From assembly GCA_027946365.1 (NCBI GenBank), contig JAPEUQ010000002.1:2666001-2730000 (forward strand): a DNA stretch of 64,000 bases, given 5' to 3'. Both the position numbers and the translations under genes were made by a program. Positions 32,240 to 45,675 of this stretch are shown here, piece by piece. This stretch comes from Kalmusia sp. IMI 367209 (lineage: Eukaryota; Ascomycota; Dothideomycetes; Pleosporales; Didymosphaeriaceae). Under the pieces are notes generated by a model that saw only the letters and a list, made by a program, of their open reading frames with translations, had not been told where the DNA came from and searched no databases. Numbering within the stretch: the first letter of the stretch is position 1; every line of letters starts with the position of its first letter.

Positions 32240-35200
32240 GACGATATTACTCTGTCATGGAGTAAGTATGGAGAGGAAGGAGTGTAGTTGTCTTTGTGAT
32301 TGTGTGGGGATTTCCTTGCATCATATTATGAACATGGGATGGATATGGGATGAACTTGGCGAGCGATTATGGGCGTTTTTCTTTTCTTGACGTCTTCCAC
32401 GACCGTCTGTGAGTAGATATTGTATCGGTAATTGATTCCCCCCAGACAGAGATCGAGAAAGTCTTGCAATCGAAACTAGCTTTTGTTCTTTTCGATCTCT
32501 CTGTGCTTTCCTCAGTCTCGTTTTTACACGGCATGAAACGCTTGCCTTTTGATTGACATACAATACACTTCTAGGAAGGGACACTATACACTCACTAGGG
32601 GAATGCATCAAAGTTAAAAATATCTACGCGGAATATGTTCTTTTAACTAAGTCTCGTCGGACCGAATCACACGATAGGCCATGATTAGGATTTTGTCTCG
32701 TGGACAGCTTGCGAGATGTGCGCGTAGGCGGTGAGTCACCGCTTTTTCATGAATGACTTGCTCGGTCCTGCTCAGAGTCGATTCGGCGGATCGGTGAAGC
32801 CTGATATAGTGGTGGGGGAGAGAGGGCCCCGCGGCTGGAGACCGCTTTTGTGATGTCACTGTGTGGGAATGCCGTGGCTTCGGTCGAGCCAGCTAGTCAT
32901 GCGTAATCTAGGAACACTCGAGGGCGTTGCGAGATGCGCTTTCCGCGCGCTTAGGTCCGTGGCATATGATTTGAGATTGTATGTCATGTGCTGAAGCTAT
33001 ATTCGTGCCCGAAGACCAAGAATGCGGAGGGTACTATTTGGGTCTAGGGTATAAGAATACATTTGCATTCTCGGTGAAGATAATGCGAGATCGTTTATGA
33101 TATCGTGAGAAGCACACTTTTGGTAATCATTGCGCCAGATGGTGCAAGTAATTGAAACTCAACTCCCGTCTTACTGTACCGGCATGCATGTTCTCGATGG
33201 GGATTTTCTATGTGGCCGGCTATCGTACCGAATTGCATACGGAACTTTATCACCGGCTGCTGTGCATGCTTAAGATTTTAGGCAAGCCGCGTATACGTGC
33301 TGCAGGGCTTCGACCGTTTGAGATCACTTCGTTGGTGGGTATGCGACGTGTTCTTGGAGGCCTGAGACTAGGAGCCGGTTTGGTTAGTTGAAGTTTATCC
33401 ATGCCAGCTTTCCTTCTCATTGAGGCGCCTCACCGCCGCGTTGGGGACCCAGCAAGATGCGTAGGGTAGATCATTATGATCCCTTGTTGCATTCTGAACG
33501 GTCAGCCCTACGGCGACCGAATCAGCTGCAGCTGCCAGAGCACCGTTCCCGGACCCAACCCCACAATGAGAGCCCGGCAGCGATCCGTAACCACGTGCGT
33601 GTCCATATTTAGTAAAACGACGAGGGTGAGGTGTTTAATGGGCGCTGATGAACAAGGAGTGTAGGAAGACGTAAGTTGAACCTAGGAATTAGTGACGGTT
33701 TAGAAGATGAAACTAGAGCAAAGTTGGGCAGCAGTGATGTGCAGCGCTTGATGGAAAGAACGACTAGAAAGAAGGGAGGGATTGCACCGAACACCGAGAG
33801 AGGAATGGCGAGAGCGAGAGAATACGACAATGATGGACAGGTGCCCTGGTCAAGGATTATCTGATGAGGTTTAGTCTATCGGTAGACTCGTACTCCTTGG
33901 CCGCTAAGGGACGCACGAAGGAACAAGAAAAACTTCTGGAAGTTTTCCCGGGCCACCGATGGACAAGGAACTGTGGCCAACGAGGCCGTAGGCAAAATTC
34001 GATGCTTCGAAATATTTTCCGAGGTTGCGGAACTTGCCTGTTCTGGGAAGAACCAGCAGCACTGGCACACCTCGGCTGCGTCTATGCGGATGAAGATCGT
34101 GGCGCGCGAGTTTCACACTGATGATTTACGATGCGTGTGTTGGGCAGGGAACCCTTTACCTGCCCTTTCTAGGAGTCCAACGGTGGCGCGTACAGCACGA
34201 GGAAGTAGTTTAGAGTATCGAAATTCAAGCGAAGAGGCTATTTGCCCGGGAAGGAATAAGAGATGTGGGCCGCCGTGTTCCGCCGCTCTTTTAGGAGGCT
34301 GGTCAATTGCAAAAGTATTGGTAAGCTCTGCGCGAGGGTAGAAGCGACCTGATGGTGGTGTTGTGGTTGTCCGGGACAGGCAAGTACGGGCAACACGTGC
34401 AGAGTTGGGCAAGTGCGAAAGGGTTCATGGTTGGGTCCGATGTTGGTTCCACTCGGGCGTTGCATAGGAACGTGGTGTGGCAGCTGCACTTCGTTCGGCT
34501 TTTGCCAAATATGACATTGGCCATGCTGGAGTGCGGAGGAGAAGTGTTGGAATGCAATTGCCCTGCATATCCATGACTGTAAGGTACTGCAGAGGGTGAG
34601 TTCTAGGGGACTAAGACGGCGATGTGCTGCGTAGACGGCGGGAGAGGCGCGCTCTAGCCGGAGGAGCAATCCTGAGAGAAAACGACCGATCGCGAAGGAG
34701 TGCAGCGCGATGATGCATGCGGTTCCTCATGTTCGTGGCCCCAGGCCGGCTTGGAGCTTGATATCCGTGACTTTACCCTCGCTCCGGCGTGGGATGCGAC
34801 CCGACAGACTGGCGAGGAAAAGAAGAAAAAAAAAACATGGCGGGTGACCTCTGAAGGACAGAAGTGGCTAATATCAATGGCAGTGGTCGCAAGGGCGTGA
34901 AGGCGCAGAGACAAGGGAGAGATGCAGGCGGCGGCTCTGCTGGAGGGATGAAGCGGGCGTGCGGCATGAGGATTGCCAGGAAGGGAAGTTCCAACCCGCT
35001 GCGAGGGCGATAAGGCCAACGGGAGGACGTGGAGCGGCGTGTAAACGTAACGGCGTTAGATGTACCGGTACCTCCAGTGTCTTTGCGCTGCGTATACGGG
35101 CGGCCTATGCTTCTGCCGTCGCATATACATGGCCGTACGCTGGCGAACGGGAGCGTCGTCCGTACCTGCAGCGCAATCAATCGATCGGCCTGCGATGACC

Positions 35201-36459
35201 TCAGGCGTAGGAATTAGGCACCGCAGCCGGGCCGTTTGGTGCCGCGACGCTGTGAATATCGTGCCATTTCCACCGCGCTCCGAGTCACCAAGAAGGTCGT
35301 GATCCTCGGTCGTTTGCTCCGGGGAGCATGGCATCGGAGGCGGCTGCGAGCCAATCGAGACGGCTGCGCACACCGCCTGGATGAAGCATCCGCTGCAGCC
35401 AGGGGGGCTGCCGCCGCCGCCTAGCCTTCACGCTCGACGCTGCTGAGTCGCGTCGCTCGCCCTCGAGTCTGAAGCGCTGCGTCATTGCGCCGTACCGCGG
35501 CACGGCACTGCACTGCACTGCACTGCACTGTGCGCGACAAATTTCGCATGCGCGGCATAAGGTGGGAGGAGATGAGCAGGAGAGCCTAGCTGGAGCTTGC
35601 TGCGAACGACGCGGAACCCGTGGTGGCGGACCGCCAGCGTTGACCGTTCGATGCATGGCGGGCATCCAACACTGGCGATGCTCAGCTGTGGACATGTAGC
35701 TACAGCCTCGTATGTATGTGGGTAGCAGGCAAAGGTGGCAGTGGTGGGTTGTTGTCGTGAAAGTCGGCCCGGCAGGCTGGGACTCGCCGGCGGCTGTTTG
35801 GGCGCTTGTGCTTGGCATCCCATACGCAGGTCACAGCGCCCGTGCCCAGCACCACCCACTCCAGCGCTCCGTCCAGGGCTCCAGGGCCTCCAGGGCTCCC
35901 GTCCGCAAATGACAGTACCTTGCTCGTACTCCATGTGCCATTTCTCCCACTGCTCTTTTCTCTGGCGTCCGCCGTGTCTGCTGCAGGCTCTGACCCGGCG
36001 TCCGCCCCCCCCACAGCAGTCCCTCTGCATGTTCGATCCGCTAGTCTGCTCGTTTGCGCGTGTCATCATGGCCTAGAGGCCTCGTTTCCCTGGCTGGCAG
36101 CAGGTGAGTGCTGTTGCCATCTCGTTGCTTGCTGGCCTGCCGGTCCCTGCTCGCTCTTGTTGGCTCCGTTGGGCCACGGTAGGGGGAGTGCCAATCGGCG
36201 ACATGTAATAATGTGGACTACATATCCTGAGCTCGCGGCCTTCATTGACTGGCCTTATCCCTTCCCTTTTGAGCACCACTTTGAGACGGGCCTGCCGACG
36301 CCATTTCTGTCAATCTTCTGCTCATTCTCCGCCGAGCCCCACACCGTTTAATACAACACATCCGCTGCCCTCTATAACCTTTCTTAGTCTCGACTTCTTC
36401 GTCTCATCATCATCATCGTCTCCTTTTCATGTTGTGTTCTGCACACACGCACCGTGACC
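32240..36459. other. 4.2-kb gene-free region
   Basis: The left part (32.2-33.9 kb) is mixed composition; 34.2-36.4 kb is GC-rich with many overlapping chance frames on both strands. No frame shows motifs or splice structure. The right end is the long promoter/leader of the permease, with a CT/TCATCA-rich tract just before its ATG. A (GCACT)5 repeat lies at 35505-35530. Confidence 0.5.
35505..35530. repeat. (GCACT)5 microsatellite
   Basis: Five perfect GCACT units followed by G, in non-coding GC-rich sequence. Confidence 0.9.
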
Positions 36460-38569
36460 ATGGGCTCAGACTCAAAAACAGACTCCATCTCCGGCAAGCT
36501 GGCCCTAGGGGGCAAGCCTACCCAATCCGCGCCCTCCATTGCATCCAAGTCGTCAAAGGGAGCAGAAGCCTCGCAACACGCCCCCAGTACGCATAATATG
36601 GCTACCATTGCTGATGACGACGATCGGCTACTCGCACGCATTGGATACACTCCAGTACGTCTCCCTCTCCAATCTTGCGCCGTTCAAAACGCTCACAAAT
36701 CAAGGTCCTCCAACGACACTTCTCAAGATGGTCAACTGTATCCTACGCCATCTCTATTCTCGGCGTACTGGGCTCGGTTCCCGCAACTTTTGGTAGTCCA
36801 GTGGGTTCTGGAGGCCCTGCAACCGCAGTCTGGGCGTGGTTGATTGGCAGTGTCATGGCATACTGCATAGCCAGCTCAGGTGCGTCTTCCCTTCCTCTCG
36901 AAATGGCCTTGTACTCATCCCCCCAGTCGCTGAATTGGTGTCTGCATACCCAACCGCGGGTGGAATGTACTATGTCACGAAACACGTTGTCCCAAAGGAT
37001 CGTGTTGCGCCATGGGCATGGATCGTTGGATGGTGCAATTTCTTAGGTCAAGCTGGCGGTGTGGCGAGTCTTGCGTACACGATTTCGCAAATGATACTGG
37101 CCACAGCTGTCATTCATTCAGTCGACGACAATAGCGGCATCCCCGGTTTTGCCCCGTGAGTTCGGTCAACTCTCCTCCCACTCTCCAACACTAACAGATT
37201 CGTAGGACCGCTGTGCAGACGGTGTTACTAGCAATACTCGTCTTGTGTCTGTTTGGCAGTATCTGCTCATTCCCCACCAATTGGCTTCACAGGATCATTC
37301 TGTGGTTTGCCCCTATCAATAGTAAGGACATCTCCCCCGTTGCCCCAATGCTCAGCTGACAAAATGACAGTCCTTGCGTCGATTGCCATCTGCGTCGCTC
37401 TTCTCGTGCTGACTCCAGAGAAGCAAAGCGCCAAATGGGTCTTCACCGAGTTTACAGATGGCTCTGGCTGGGGCAGCAAAGGGTTTTCTTTCCTGTTAGG
37501 GTCCGTCAATTCGCCACAACACGTCAAAAAGCGTGCGCTAACATCAGCAGTTTCCTCTCAGTTGCATGGACTATGACCGACTACGATGGCACCACACAGT
37601 ACGTCTATCGGCAAACTTGCATGTCAGCCGCACTAATGTTGGTTCCACAGCATGTCGGAAGAAACCCACGACGCCGCCATTCGAGGCCCTGTTGCCATCA
37701 GGGCTGCCATCCTCGTGTCCGGAGTAGTTGGCTGGATGCTAACGGTTACCTTCTGCTTCTGCATGTCAGATTACGACGGGATAATGGATTCCCCCACTGG
37801 ACTACCTGTCGCGCAAATCTTCTGGAATGCAGGTGGCAAGACGGGGGGGACAATCATGTGGTTCTTCGTCATCTTAGTGCAGTTCTTCACCGGTTGTTCT
37901 GCAATGTTGGCAAACTCGAGAATGGCCTGGGCATTTGCACGGGATGCTGCGTTTCCATTTTCGGAGTAAGTTGCAGCCCTGTCGTGATCGGTGAGCACAA
38001 GGCTGATGTGAGACAGTTTCTGGAGCAAGGTCAACAACGTCACGAACACGCCCATCAATGCCGTCTGGCTCGTAGTCATCTTTTGCAGCTGCCTCAACAT
38101 GATCGGCATCGGAAGCACCTTGACGATTCTGAGCATCTTCAACATTACCGCTCCGGCGCTCGACATCAGCTACATCGCCGTCATCGTTGCGCACAGATGG
38201 TACGAAGGCAAAGTCCAATTCCATGCAGGGCCTTTCACCATGGGTCGATGGAGCAAGCCAGTCAATGCGATTGCGGTTACGTGGGTGTGCTTCATCAGCG
38301 TGATCTTGTTCTTCCCCACGGTGAAGCCGGTCACGGCTACAAATATGAATTACGCAATCTGCGTAGCTGCCTTCATTGGATTCTTCAGCATGATCTGGTG
38401 GTACGCAGGCGCACGAAAGTAAGTTATCTCGAGTTCCTATCAGCAACGGTAGCAGAATACGCTAACCTTGGCCTGCAGGAGGTACACTGGACCCCGCACA
38501 ACAGACACCATCGACATGTTACCTCCGGAAGATCCAGCAGACATTTTCAGCGACTACGACTCGCCCTGA
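36460..38569 (+). CDS. amino-acid/GABA/choline-type permease (APC superfamily)
   Basis: Nine exons: 36460-36654, 36705-36879, 36927-37155, 37206-37321, 37371-37500, 37551-37598, 37651-37965, 38017-38418, 38479-38569; 566 residues, usual for the fungal Uga4/Hnm1-type group. The start context is ACCATGG. The cytosolic N-terminus is Ser-rich. Then GYTPVLQRHFSRWSTVSYAI opens the first helix, followed by SILGVLGSVPATFG and a total of about 12 hydrophobic segments, including VAELVSAYPTAGGMYYVTKH, VGWCNFLGQAGGVASLAYTI and LANSRMAWAFARDAAFPFS, all conserved in this family. It is a plasma-membrane nitrogen/choline uptake carrier by homology; the substrate cannot be told from sequence alone. The fifth intron has an uncommon GTCCGT donor but is needed for the frame. 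Confidence 0.92.
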
Positions 38570-41500
38570 TCAATGTCCGCTCCCGCGATCCGCGTGAATC
38601 GCGCAGTAATCAGCCATTTCATGCATTCCCTGCAACCATTTCACGCATTAGCATAGAAGCACTCAGACTCGCATTCGTTCGAAGCATATTGCATACGGGC
38701 TCCAAGGCGTTATTTTCACGAATCACGACTTTCCGCGCAGCCACCCAAGCCTGGTCCGCACGTTGCATGCACACACCAGGCTTAAGCGGAGCAAATCACG
38801 CGTGCCGACTCGCATGCGCACGCCACGACAACGCACAGCGTTGCCTGTCCTGGTTCCCGCCTTTCGGCTACTCAAGGCAAGGCAAATCGCCTGTCGGTGT
38901 TGGGGTTTTTCTTCTTCCTATAGGGTTTTGCTTTTCCCCATTCCTTTTTGGGCCTTCCGTTTTGCGACCGGAGTTATGGATCTGCTACGCTGTGTTTTTG
39001 TTTATTTTGCGGCAAGCGCGCATCGTAATTGTTGCTACATGAGGGCACATATATTTGGTGCATGTTACCTTGGGCTTACGGCAGATCAGACGACTTTTAT
39101 ACCTATAGACTTGAAGATACCCTAGACAGCAGACACGATAGATGCATGGCCGGGCAGACATGGCATGTCTCGGCTCACTTTCTTTACACATATATGTTAT
39201 CGCAACTGATTTGCTTGATTGCATCTGCATCTCGCACCCCACGATGGCGGACCCCATCGCTGAAATCCGACCGGGTCAGATGTGAGCGGCTGTTTCGCGA
39301 TCTGTGTGTCACCGCCAGCGTGCCGGCGCCGCCCGTACTCGTGACCGATTTCTTGCATGCTGGCGTGGAAGCATATTGCGAGTCTGGAGATGATTGGAGT
39401 GCCTCGAAGGGTGGGAGCTGTTGGCACGCTATTGAATGCAAGGCCGGCCGTGGGGAAGGCTGCCCTTTGACAACACATGACGGCTGTTCGGATAGATAGC
39501 GACCGCGTCGGAATACAAGAAGGGGGAAGGGCTGGCCGGGCTGATCTGGCGGGCGAATGGGTGTGATGTCAGAGCTGAAAGCACATGAAGGGCCTCGTAG
39601 ATTGCTGTGGGCGAGTTACGTCTATACAGACCGAATCGCTCTCTACACACTTTTAACAGGGAAGGGGTGTTGATACAGTGCCATCTCTTGCGGTAGCCAC
39701 GTATGTACGCCATTTGCTTTCCATCGTGCAGACGATCTAGACATGGATTCTTCTTCACGGGCGTCCTGTGGGAGGTATAGCGAGACATGGCTTCGTGGTG
39801 TTTGGTCTCAAGACATGACAGACTAGCTTATGTCATTGATATTCGCAATGCTTGAATGAGAGTCAGGGGTACATTTAGCCGATGGATGACTCTAGATGCA
39901 GAAGTCGATATACCTTCCTATGAATATCCATTCAAAGCTGGCAGAGCTAACCATCGCTAGCGTTACGCGTCTAGTTAGATTTGCACAAAGAGAAGGTGTC
40001 ACAGAAAAGAAAGCATAAACTGCTCAGTGGAGTGTGTCCACTGGACGAGAGGAGTCATACAGACATTAGCAGAGGCTTGTGTGGAAGAAATAGAGCATGC
40101 AAGCGTGTCATGACGCCCCCTGTTTAGACCCACACGTTTGAACAGGCGAACGAGGGCTGAGCACGTAGTCCTGCTGCCCTTTTCTTGGTCACGGAGCTAG
40201 ACGTTTCCATCATTAGGGTTGGCGGCTATCTCCGTCGTACTAAATGAACGCAACCTTTATACGTAAGGCGAGGGGAAGTCAATGCAGAAAAGAGTACTTG
40301 AGACTACTTGTGAAGAGGGGCGATGCTTGAGGGCAAGAGCCGTCTGGTCATTCTCAGACATTGTTTTATCTTTGAAGTAAAAGTGCAAGCTTGGGAGCTA
40401 TGACTCTAGCCAAACGACTGCTCATACTTGGCGGCGGGTCTCATTTCAGAATAGCACTACTATCCGCAGCCTGAAGCTTCCCATAGGATTTGCCCATATA
40501 TTTTGGCGTCATAACAGGCTGCTGGTTGTACATCATTATATAGGATCAGCGCAAGGCAACCTCTGGACAAGGGCACTGAGAATTTCTCTCAGACTGTCAT
40601 CCTGGAGCAAACCGGAAGTCTTCTCATTCATTCCTATAGCTGTAATAGAGAAGTAGTGTACACGCGTGTTTCTAGATCGTTCGGGTCAGTAGAACACTTC
40701 CATCAATCTGTGTTGGCTACTTTTAGTGGCCAGATGGGAGATTGAAGGCGGTGTGAAATCAAACAATCAAGCTAAACATATGTGCGAAGCATCAAAATTT
40801 AGTAACAAAACGGTCCATGCCCCATTTGGTGTACTCGGAATTGCTTCGTAAATGATATGCGGTTGTGGTTTGCAACGTATCAGAACACGAGCGCGACGAA
40901 CCACATCCACATTGCTGGAGCCTTGAGGTATTCTTTTGCTATGGAAAATCGACATGGACGTTTTGTGTGCGACTCGACGTCATGCTGAGATTACTCTATA
41001 GCTGAAGACAGACAAAATTCTTGAATGATACTAAAAAAATTGGGAAAAAGACAAGAAGCTAGGCAGGCATAATTCATACTTGGATCTTCATGTGTGTAGA
41101 AAAAAGGGTTGTTTTCATACTGATCCATCAAGACAACATAAGATGCGCCAGTCCTAATCTGAAGACCCTAGCAACTCTTCATCCAGTGCTCTGGACGAAT
41201 CTTCCCTTAGTATTGATCACAGTTTTCTGGAACTACTATCGACTCTACGTCATTCAGAGAATCATTATCCTCATAGTTATAACGTACACTATTCGTAATC
41301 GCTTTAATAACACATCGTTTCAAACGGGATTGGTCGCATGAGATACCTTATTGGCCTGCCCCACGGTATCTATTTTTTTAGCCCTCTATCTTTTTTTTTT
41401 AGCTTTCTTCGTGTCAAATACCAACAGCTATTCAGTCATTGTGAGACCATGGTAAGCTTGGCGCCAACCGTAATCGATGCCTAGTTATCGCAAGGTAGAT

Positions 41501-42699
41501 GTACAATAGTGAAACTGCGGTAATTTGAGAAGGGCGAATGAAAGTATTATGACCCTATTGGCTGGCTCGTGTAACCCTATGTTTTCACTTGAGCGGATCG
41601 AAGCGGATGTTCTCACTGCAAGGATACTTTACGTGGACCCCACAGGTGGAGACCGTGATGGGATCATGGGGCTTATTTAAAGTAAAGATTTCCGGTCAAT
41701 AGCCTCCCCGATCTGACCAAGCTCTAGATGCGAGCCCAAGTGGACTCAGTGCGATTGTGATGCTAAAAAAATCTTCCCTAGTAATGCCATCTTTGACATT
41801 CAGAAATACGTCAACTTTTTAAAATTCCGCACGTCTATTAACTTTATAATAATGGCACACATGTAAGGCGTATGGGGGTAATCTTTGTACGTTTGCTAAG
41901 CCGCATTCCGATCTCATAATGCCATAAGGCTTCGTCTACATACCCATTTAAGTCACTCGCTCTCTAAAGATGCTAGTGGATCGTGCTCGAACGACGGATA
42001 ACCTGATAACGGTCTGAATGACCCTCGGAGGTATCTCGAAATGGCTGCAGTCGACATGTGAGGTTCCAATCCTGGAACATTCACGTCCGTGTTCAGACCC
42101 AATGCTCAGTTCGAATCTTAGCGTACGTACCATGCTCAAACCGCCGCGTAGCTAGAATCGTTCCAATGAAGACATACATTCTTCACGTGGTGCCGCGCGT
42201 TTCTCTCTTGGCAGACCGGAGTACCATTCCTTTCAGTACCACACCTTGGGGGCGGTATGAGGTATTGACCTATGAATGATATTTGCCAAGACTCCCAGTG
42301 CCATCAGCACTATTGATCGCAATCCTCTTCTCAACTACACATGCTGATCTTCACTAGGATCCACTCTATACGAGAAACTTGTGAAATAAGCGTGACAAGG
42401 AAATGGACTAATTGCACTCTATAGCTTCAACTTGCTTACCATTTCTTGATCCTACAAACATGGAAATCCGTGCTAGTAATCTATCGTGCTTCACGGCCAC
42501 TACATACCGCTCCAACAATATGAGAACTGTTTGAGAGATCGAGATCTTGTGGACAGGATCGAGATCGAGAAATGTGAGCAGAGAAACCAGAAGAGTATAA
42601 AAAGGCCTTCACACTCTATAGGAAAAAGCACCACAGTAGAGCAAAGAAACAAGCCCCCACGAATCAATCGTATCGACGAAGACTTTAAGAACTATCACT
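38570..42699. other. 4.1-kb gene-free, gene-sparse stretch
   Basis: Between the permease and the secreted-protein gene. GC-rich at first, then AT-richer from about 39.8 kb. No frame over about 160 codons, no recognisable motif, and no terminal repeats that I could match by eye. Confidence 0.5.
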
Positions 42700-43358
42700 A
42701 TGCGCGCCGCCTCTATTCTTGCAGCCGCTGCTGCTTTCATGAGCTCTCTCGTCTCCGCTGATTGGTACCTCTACGAAGGCTGGGTTATTGTTGCAGTCGA
42801 TGGATCCACTGACGAGAGGTTCCAAATCTTTGCTGGACCCCCAAGCTGTGACGACGTTTTCAACGGCCTCGTCTACACCCCTAGTGACGACGTAAGTGGC
42901 GATAAAGAGGGAATCCGATGCGATGGTTGCAGTCCGTACGGCGAAGATATCAACCCCACTGTTGTTGAGATTAACGAGGATTTCGGCCACTATAGTAAGT
43001 TGTCCATGGGTAGTTGTTTGCCGCAATATGGCTCACATGTCTTTGCAGCCTGGTATGCTGATCGTGGGGGCGACATGGTCGACTTGGATGGCAACGTCGT
43101 CGGGAACTGCGTGGTCGATACATCAGATACTGTAAGTGATTTTTGTATAGGTTTTGATTTGATTAATACGAGCAATGCATCAATTCGATTGCAACTTTTG
43201 AACTTGTTTCTCTTCCCTTTCCCTGCTCATCCCTTGTTTTGGGCAAGAGAACAATCACTGACAGGTATACCCTCTTGTAGTATGATTGCACCGACGCTAC
43301 GGCGTCTAAGTACAATGGCTTTTCTCACCTTTTCTGCACTACAAGCGTCGGCCCTTGA
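42700..43358 (+). CDS. small secreted cysteine-rich protein (candidate effector)
   Basis: Three exons (42700-42994, 43049-43131, 43281-43358) giving 151 residues. MRAASILAAAAAFMSSLVSA is a clear signal peptide with cleavage before DWYLYEGW. The mature part has six Cys, at about residues 50, 74, 77, 119, 129 and 145, suited to three disulfides, is acidic and has no transmembrane segment. The last exon supplies two Cys (YDCTDA and HLFCTTS) and ends in TGA. Intron 1 (54 bp) has a standard GTAAGT donor. Intron 2 (149 bp) is longer than usual, and its acceptor TTGTAG is chosen because the nearer acceptor gives an immediate stop. I do not recognise the family. Small size, Cys content and gene-poor surroundings fit a secreted effector-like protein, which is inference. 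Confidence 0.75.
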
Positions 43359-43674
43359 ATAGTCGACTGACTGCTCATGGGGTCAGGAGTCGCGGTCTTT
43401 AATGATGAAGGTGACAATCGACCAATCTTTTGGTAAATCTTGCTAGATGCGAGTCGTCATTTAGTAGATATTCGAATAGGCATCCTTTCCCGCTGACCTG
43501 CTTCGCTTTGATCCATTTTAAAACAGTATAGCTACCTGCAATTCCGAATTAGGTTGTCTATGTTGCTACGTGGTATTTTCAAACTGACTGATTCTCAGAC
43601 CTAAACTTTGCCTTCGCCGCAAGATTTTAGGCTGATTGCAGATATCATAGAGTTTGCTAGGTTCTATTGATGCG
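43359..43674. other. intergenic, convergent 3' flanks
   Basis: AT-rich spacer between two convergent genes. No gene is seen. Confidence 0.6.
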
Positions 43675-44643
43675 CTACCTCTTTGGCATCTCACTCCAAG
43701 GACGACTCGGCCTTACTTGCGCCACCTTCTCCGGCTTCTCCAATGCCAACGGCCACGTAATGTCTGCCTCTTTACCGCTCTGCGCCGAATCTCTCCTCCC
43801 CATCTCTGCTCCCGCCCCTGAAACTCCCTTCTCTTCATCACCGCTCTTCCTTTCCAAGCTAGGTGTCGGCGCCCTAGGATCATAGATCGTTGGCACGGGG
43901 CCCCTCGACGTCCTTGGCGGCGCCATAGCTTGATATCCATGGTTCATGCCTAGTGCTGAGGCTGTAGGCTCGAACGAGCATGCTTTGGAGTCGCGTGCGC
44001 GGTGGATAGTTTGAATGAGGAAGGACAGTGTTGTTGTGATGAGGAGGAAGACGCCAGTGCCGGCGGCAATGGCGTAGGCACGACTTAAGGGGAGGAGCAT
44101 GGCGAAGTAGGCGAGGTCGGATGATGATGTGTTTAGAGTGGGAGGGAACTTCATGGCGAGACTGAGTGTTGCACCGAAGGCGGCCCCCATACTAAGTGTG
44201 GAAATGAATTCGAGGGGAAGGAGGAATAAAGTTGGCATGCGCATTCGGTTGATGTTCTGGGAGAGGATAATGAGAAGGGCACAGAGAGACGTGAAGGAGC
44301 CCTAAATTGGTTAGTTGTGATGGTTTCGATGAGAATGATAGCGACAACATGGGTAACGTACGGCGGCGATGGCTACCCATATTCTCATTTGACTGTTCAC
44401 AGCTGATCTAAAGAATGAGCGCCATGCTTCATCCTGTTCTGTGGGCTCGACGTTGGCTAGGTTTAGGATGACGAAACCTCGAACTTCGATGTCGTGAATG
44501 ATCAATTTTGCTGTTGTTCTCATTAGCTGTGAACTGTACGACAAGCATGGTATGATCTTACTCCATGCTCCTAGCCCAACAACTCCAAGGGCGATTATCA
44601 CAACGAAGGAGCGTAGTACTGTCAGAACAGCGGAAGACCTCAT
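43675..44643 (-). CDS. four-helix fungal membrane protein, MARVEL-like(?)
   Basis: Three exons (44562-44643, 44362-44510, 43675-44301), 285 residues from the ATG at 44643 (MRSSAVLTVLRSFVVIIALG). Four hydrophobic segments are visible: near residues 8-26, around VWIAIAAGSFTSLCALLIIL (about 72-90), LEFISTLSMGAAFGATLSLA (about 105-125), and the stretch around AYAIAAGTGVFLLITTTLSF (about 145-165). A long cytosolic Pro/Ser/Glu-rich tail follows. The arrangement resembles fungal MARVEL-like proteins, but I see no diagnostic motif. The first intron (51 bp) is in phase and stop-free, so a retained form would still be translated. Function unknown. Confidence 0.7.
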
Positions 44644-45675
44644 TATCAACAACACTTTACTACTTCCAACCTAATACAAAATTCCAAAGTATTAAGAATT
44701 GACAACCCAGACCAGCTGGCAGCAAGCTTCCAGAGCGCTAACGAAGCGAAAAACGATCGACTTTGCGGCGAGGATGTCCCACACGCAGTTACACTCAGGC
44801 TGAAGTCGCAACCTTAAGAGTGGCCATGCGATGCGCATCACCATGCCAACACGCGGACACACCGTTCCCGAGCATCGCATCGCTATCCGTGCCGCCACAG
44901 CTTGGCTCACCCGTCACAATTGCGACCGAGTAGTATGCAGGATTAATATCCGAATTAAGTCCTGGAGCGGTCACAAAGCAACAACGTAGAGTGGATACCA
45001 CTCTTAAGGACGGTATAGCTATCCTAAGGCAATGATTGGGTAGGCAAACGGCACGGCGCTGAGGATACCCGGTGATGTACGCGTGTGTCATGCTAGGCGA
45101 CGTGCAGATTGTCGCAATTGACCACAAATTTTCGCGTGGTATCAATGCTGAGACGATCCTGAGGCATGAGGAGCGAGATTGGATGTGGTAGGGCTGGACC
45201 CCAGACATGTCGCAGATGTAACGAGCCCCTGCAGATCTGGGCATCGACTAACCTTCGAGCCAAAAACAACGAGTGATGTATGACTTTTCTGTGCCGAACG
45301 GCCGAATTGCTCCGCTTTGAAGACTTCGAATGTCCCGGAAAACATTTTCGTTCTGCGTTGGAGCCTGATTTTGACTCTCCTATGAATGGGATGTTGCACG
45401 AAGACTGGGTCCTTTTGCACAAGTAACGTACGATAGCACATAATTGCATCTAGCGCGTATTATAGGATGACTCGTCATCCGAAGAGGCGCATTGATAAGT
45501 TCTATGCTATTGCAATTGCGTGAGTCTACCTGAGTTTAACAATGCTTTCAAACGCCACCCAATGCATTCTAAAATGCGCTAGAAACCAGATGTTGCGCTG
45601 TATCTACCTATAACCTAACGCCGTTGTTTGTGTATATTCACTCATGTCCCGTTAAAGCATTAATTCAATCGATAT
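44644..45675. other. intergenic
   Basis: About 1 kb: promoter of the membrane-protein gene and 3' flank of Elongin A. Short chance frames only. Confidence 0.55.

Noticed and set aside
37435..39042. A 535-codon plus-strand frame across the permease
   Set aside because: It overlaps the permease exons in another frame and runs through its introns. The nine-exon permease accounts for the region with conserved helices; the long frame is a by-product.
42700..43362. Single-exon 220-codon reading of the secreted-protein gene
   Set aside because: It reads through two introns with standard signals, and the distal part becomes unrelated hydrophobic sequence without the Cys-bearing last exon.
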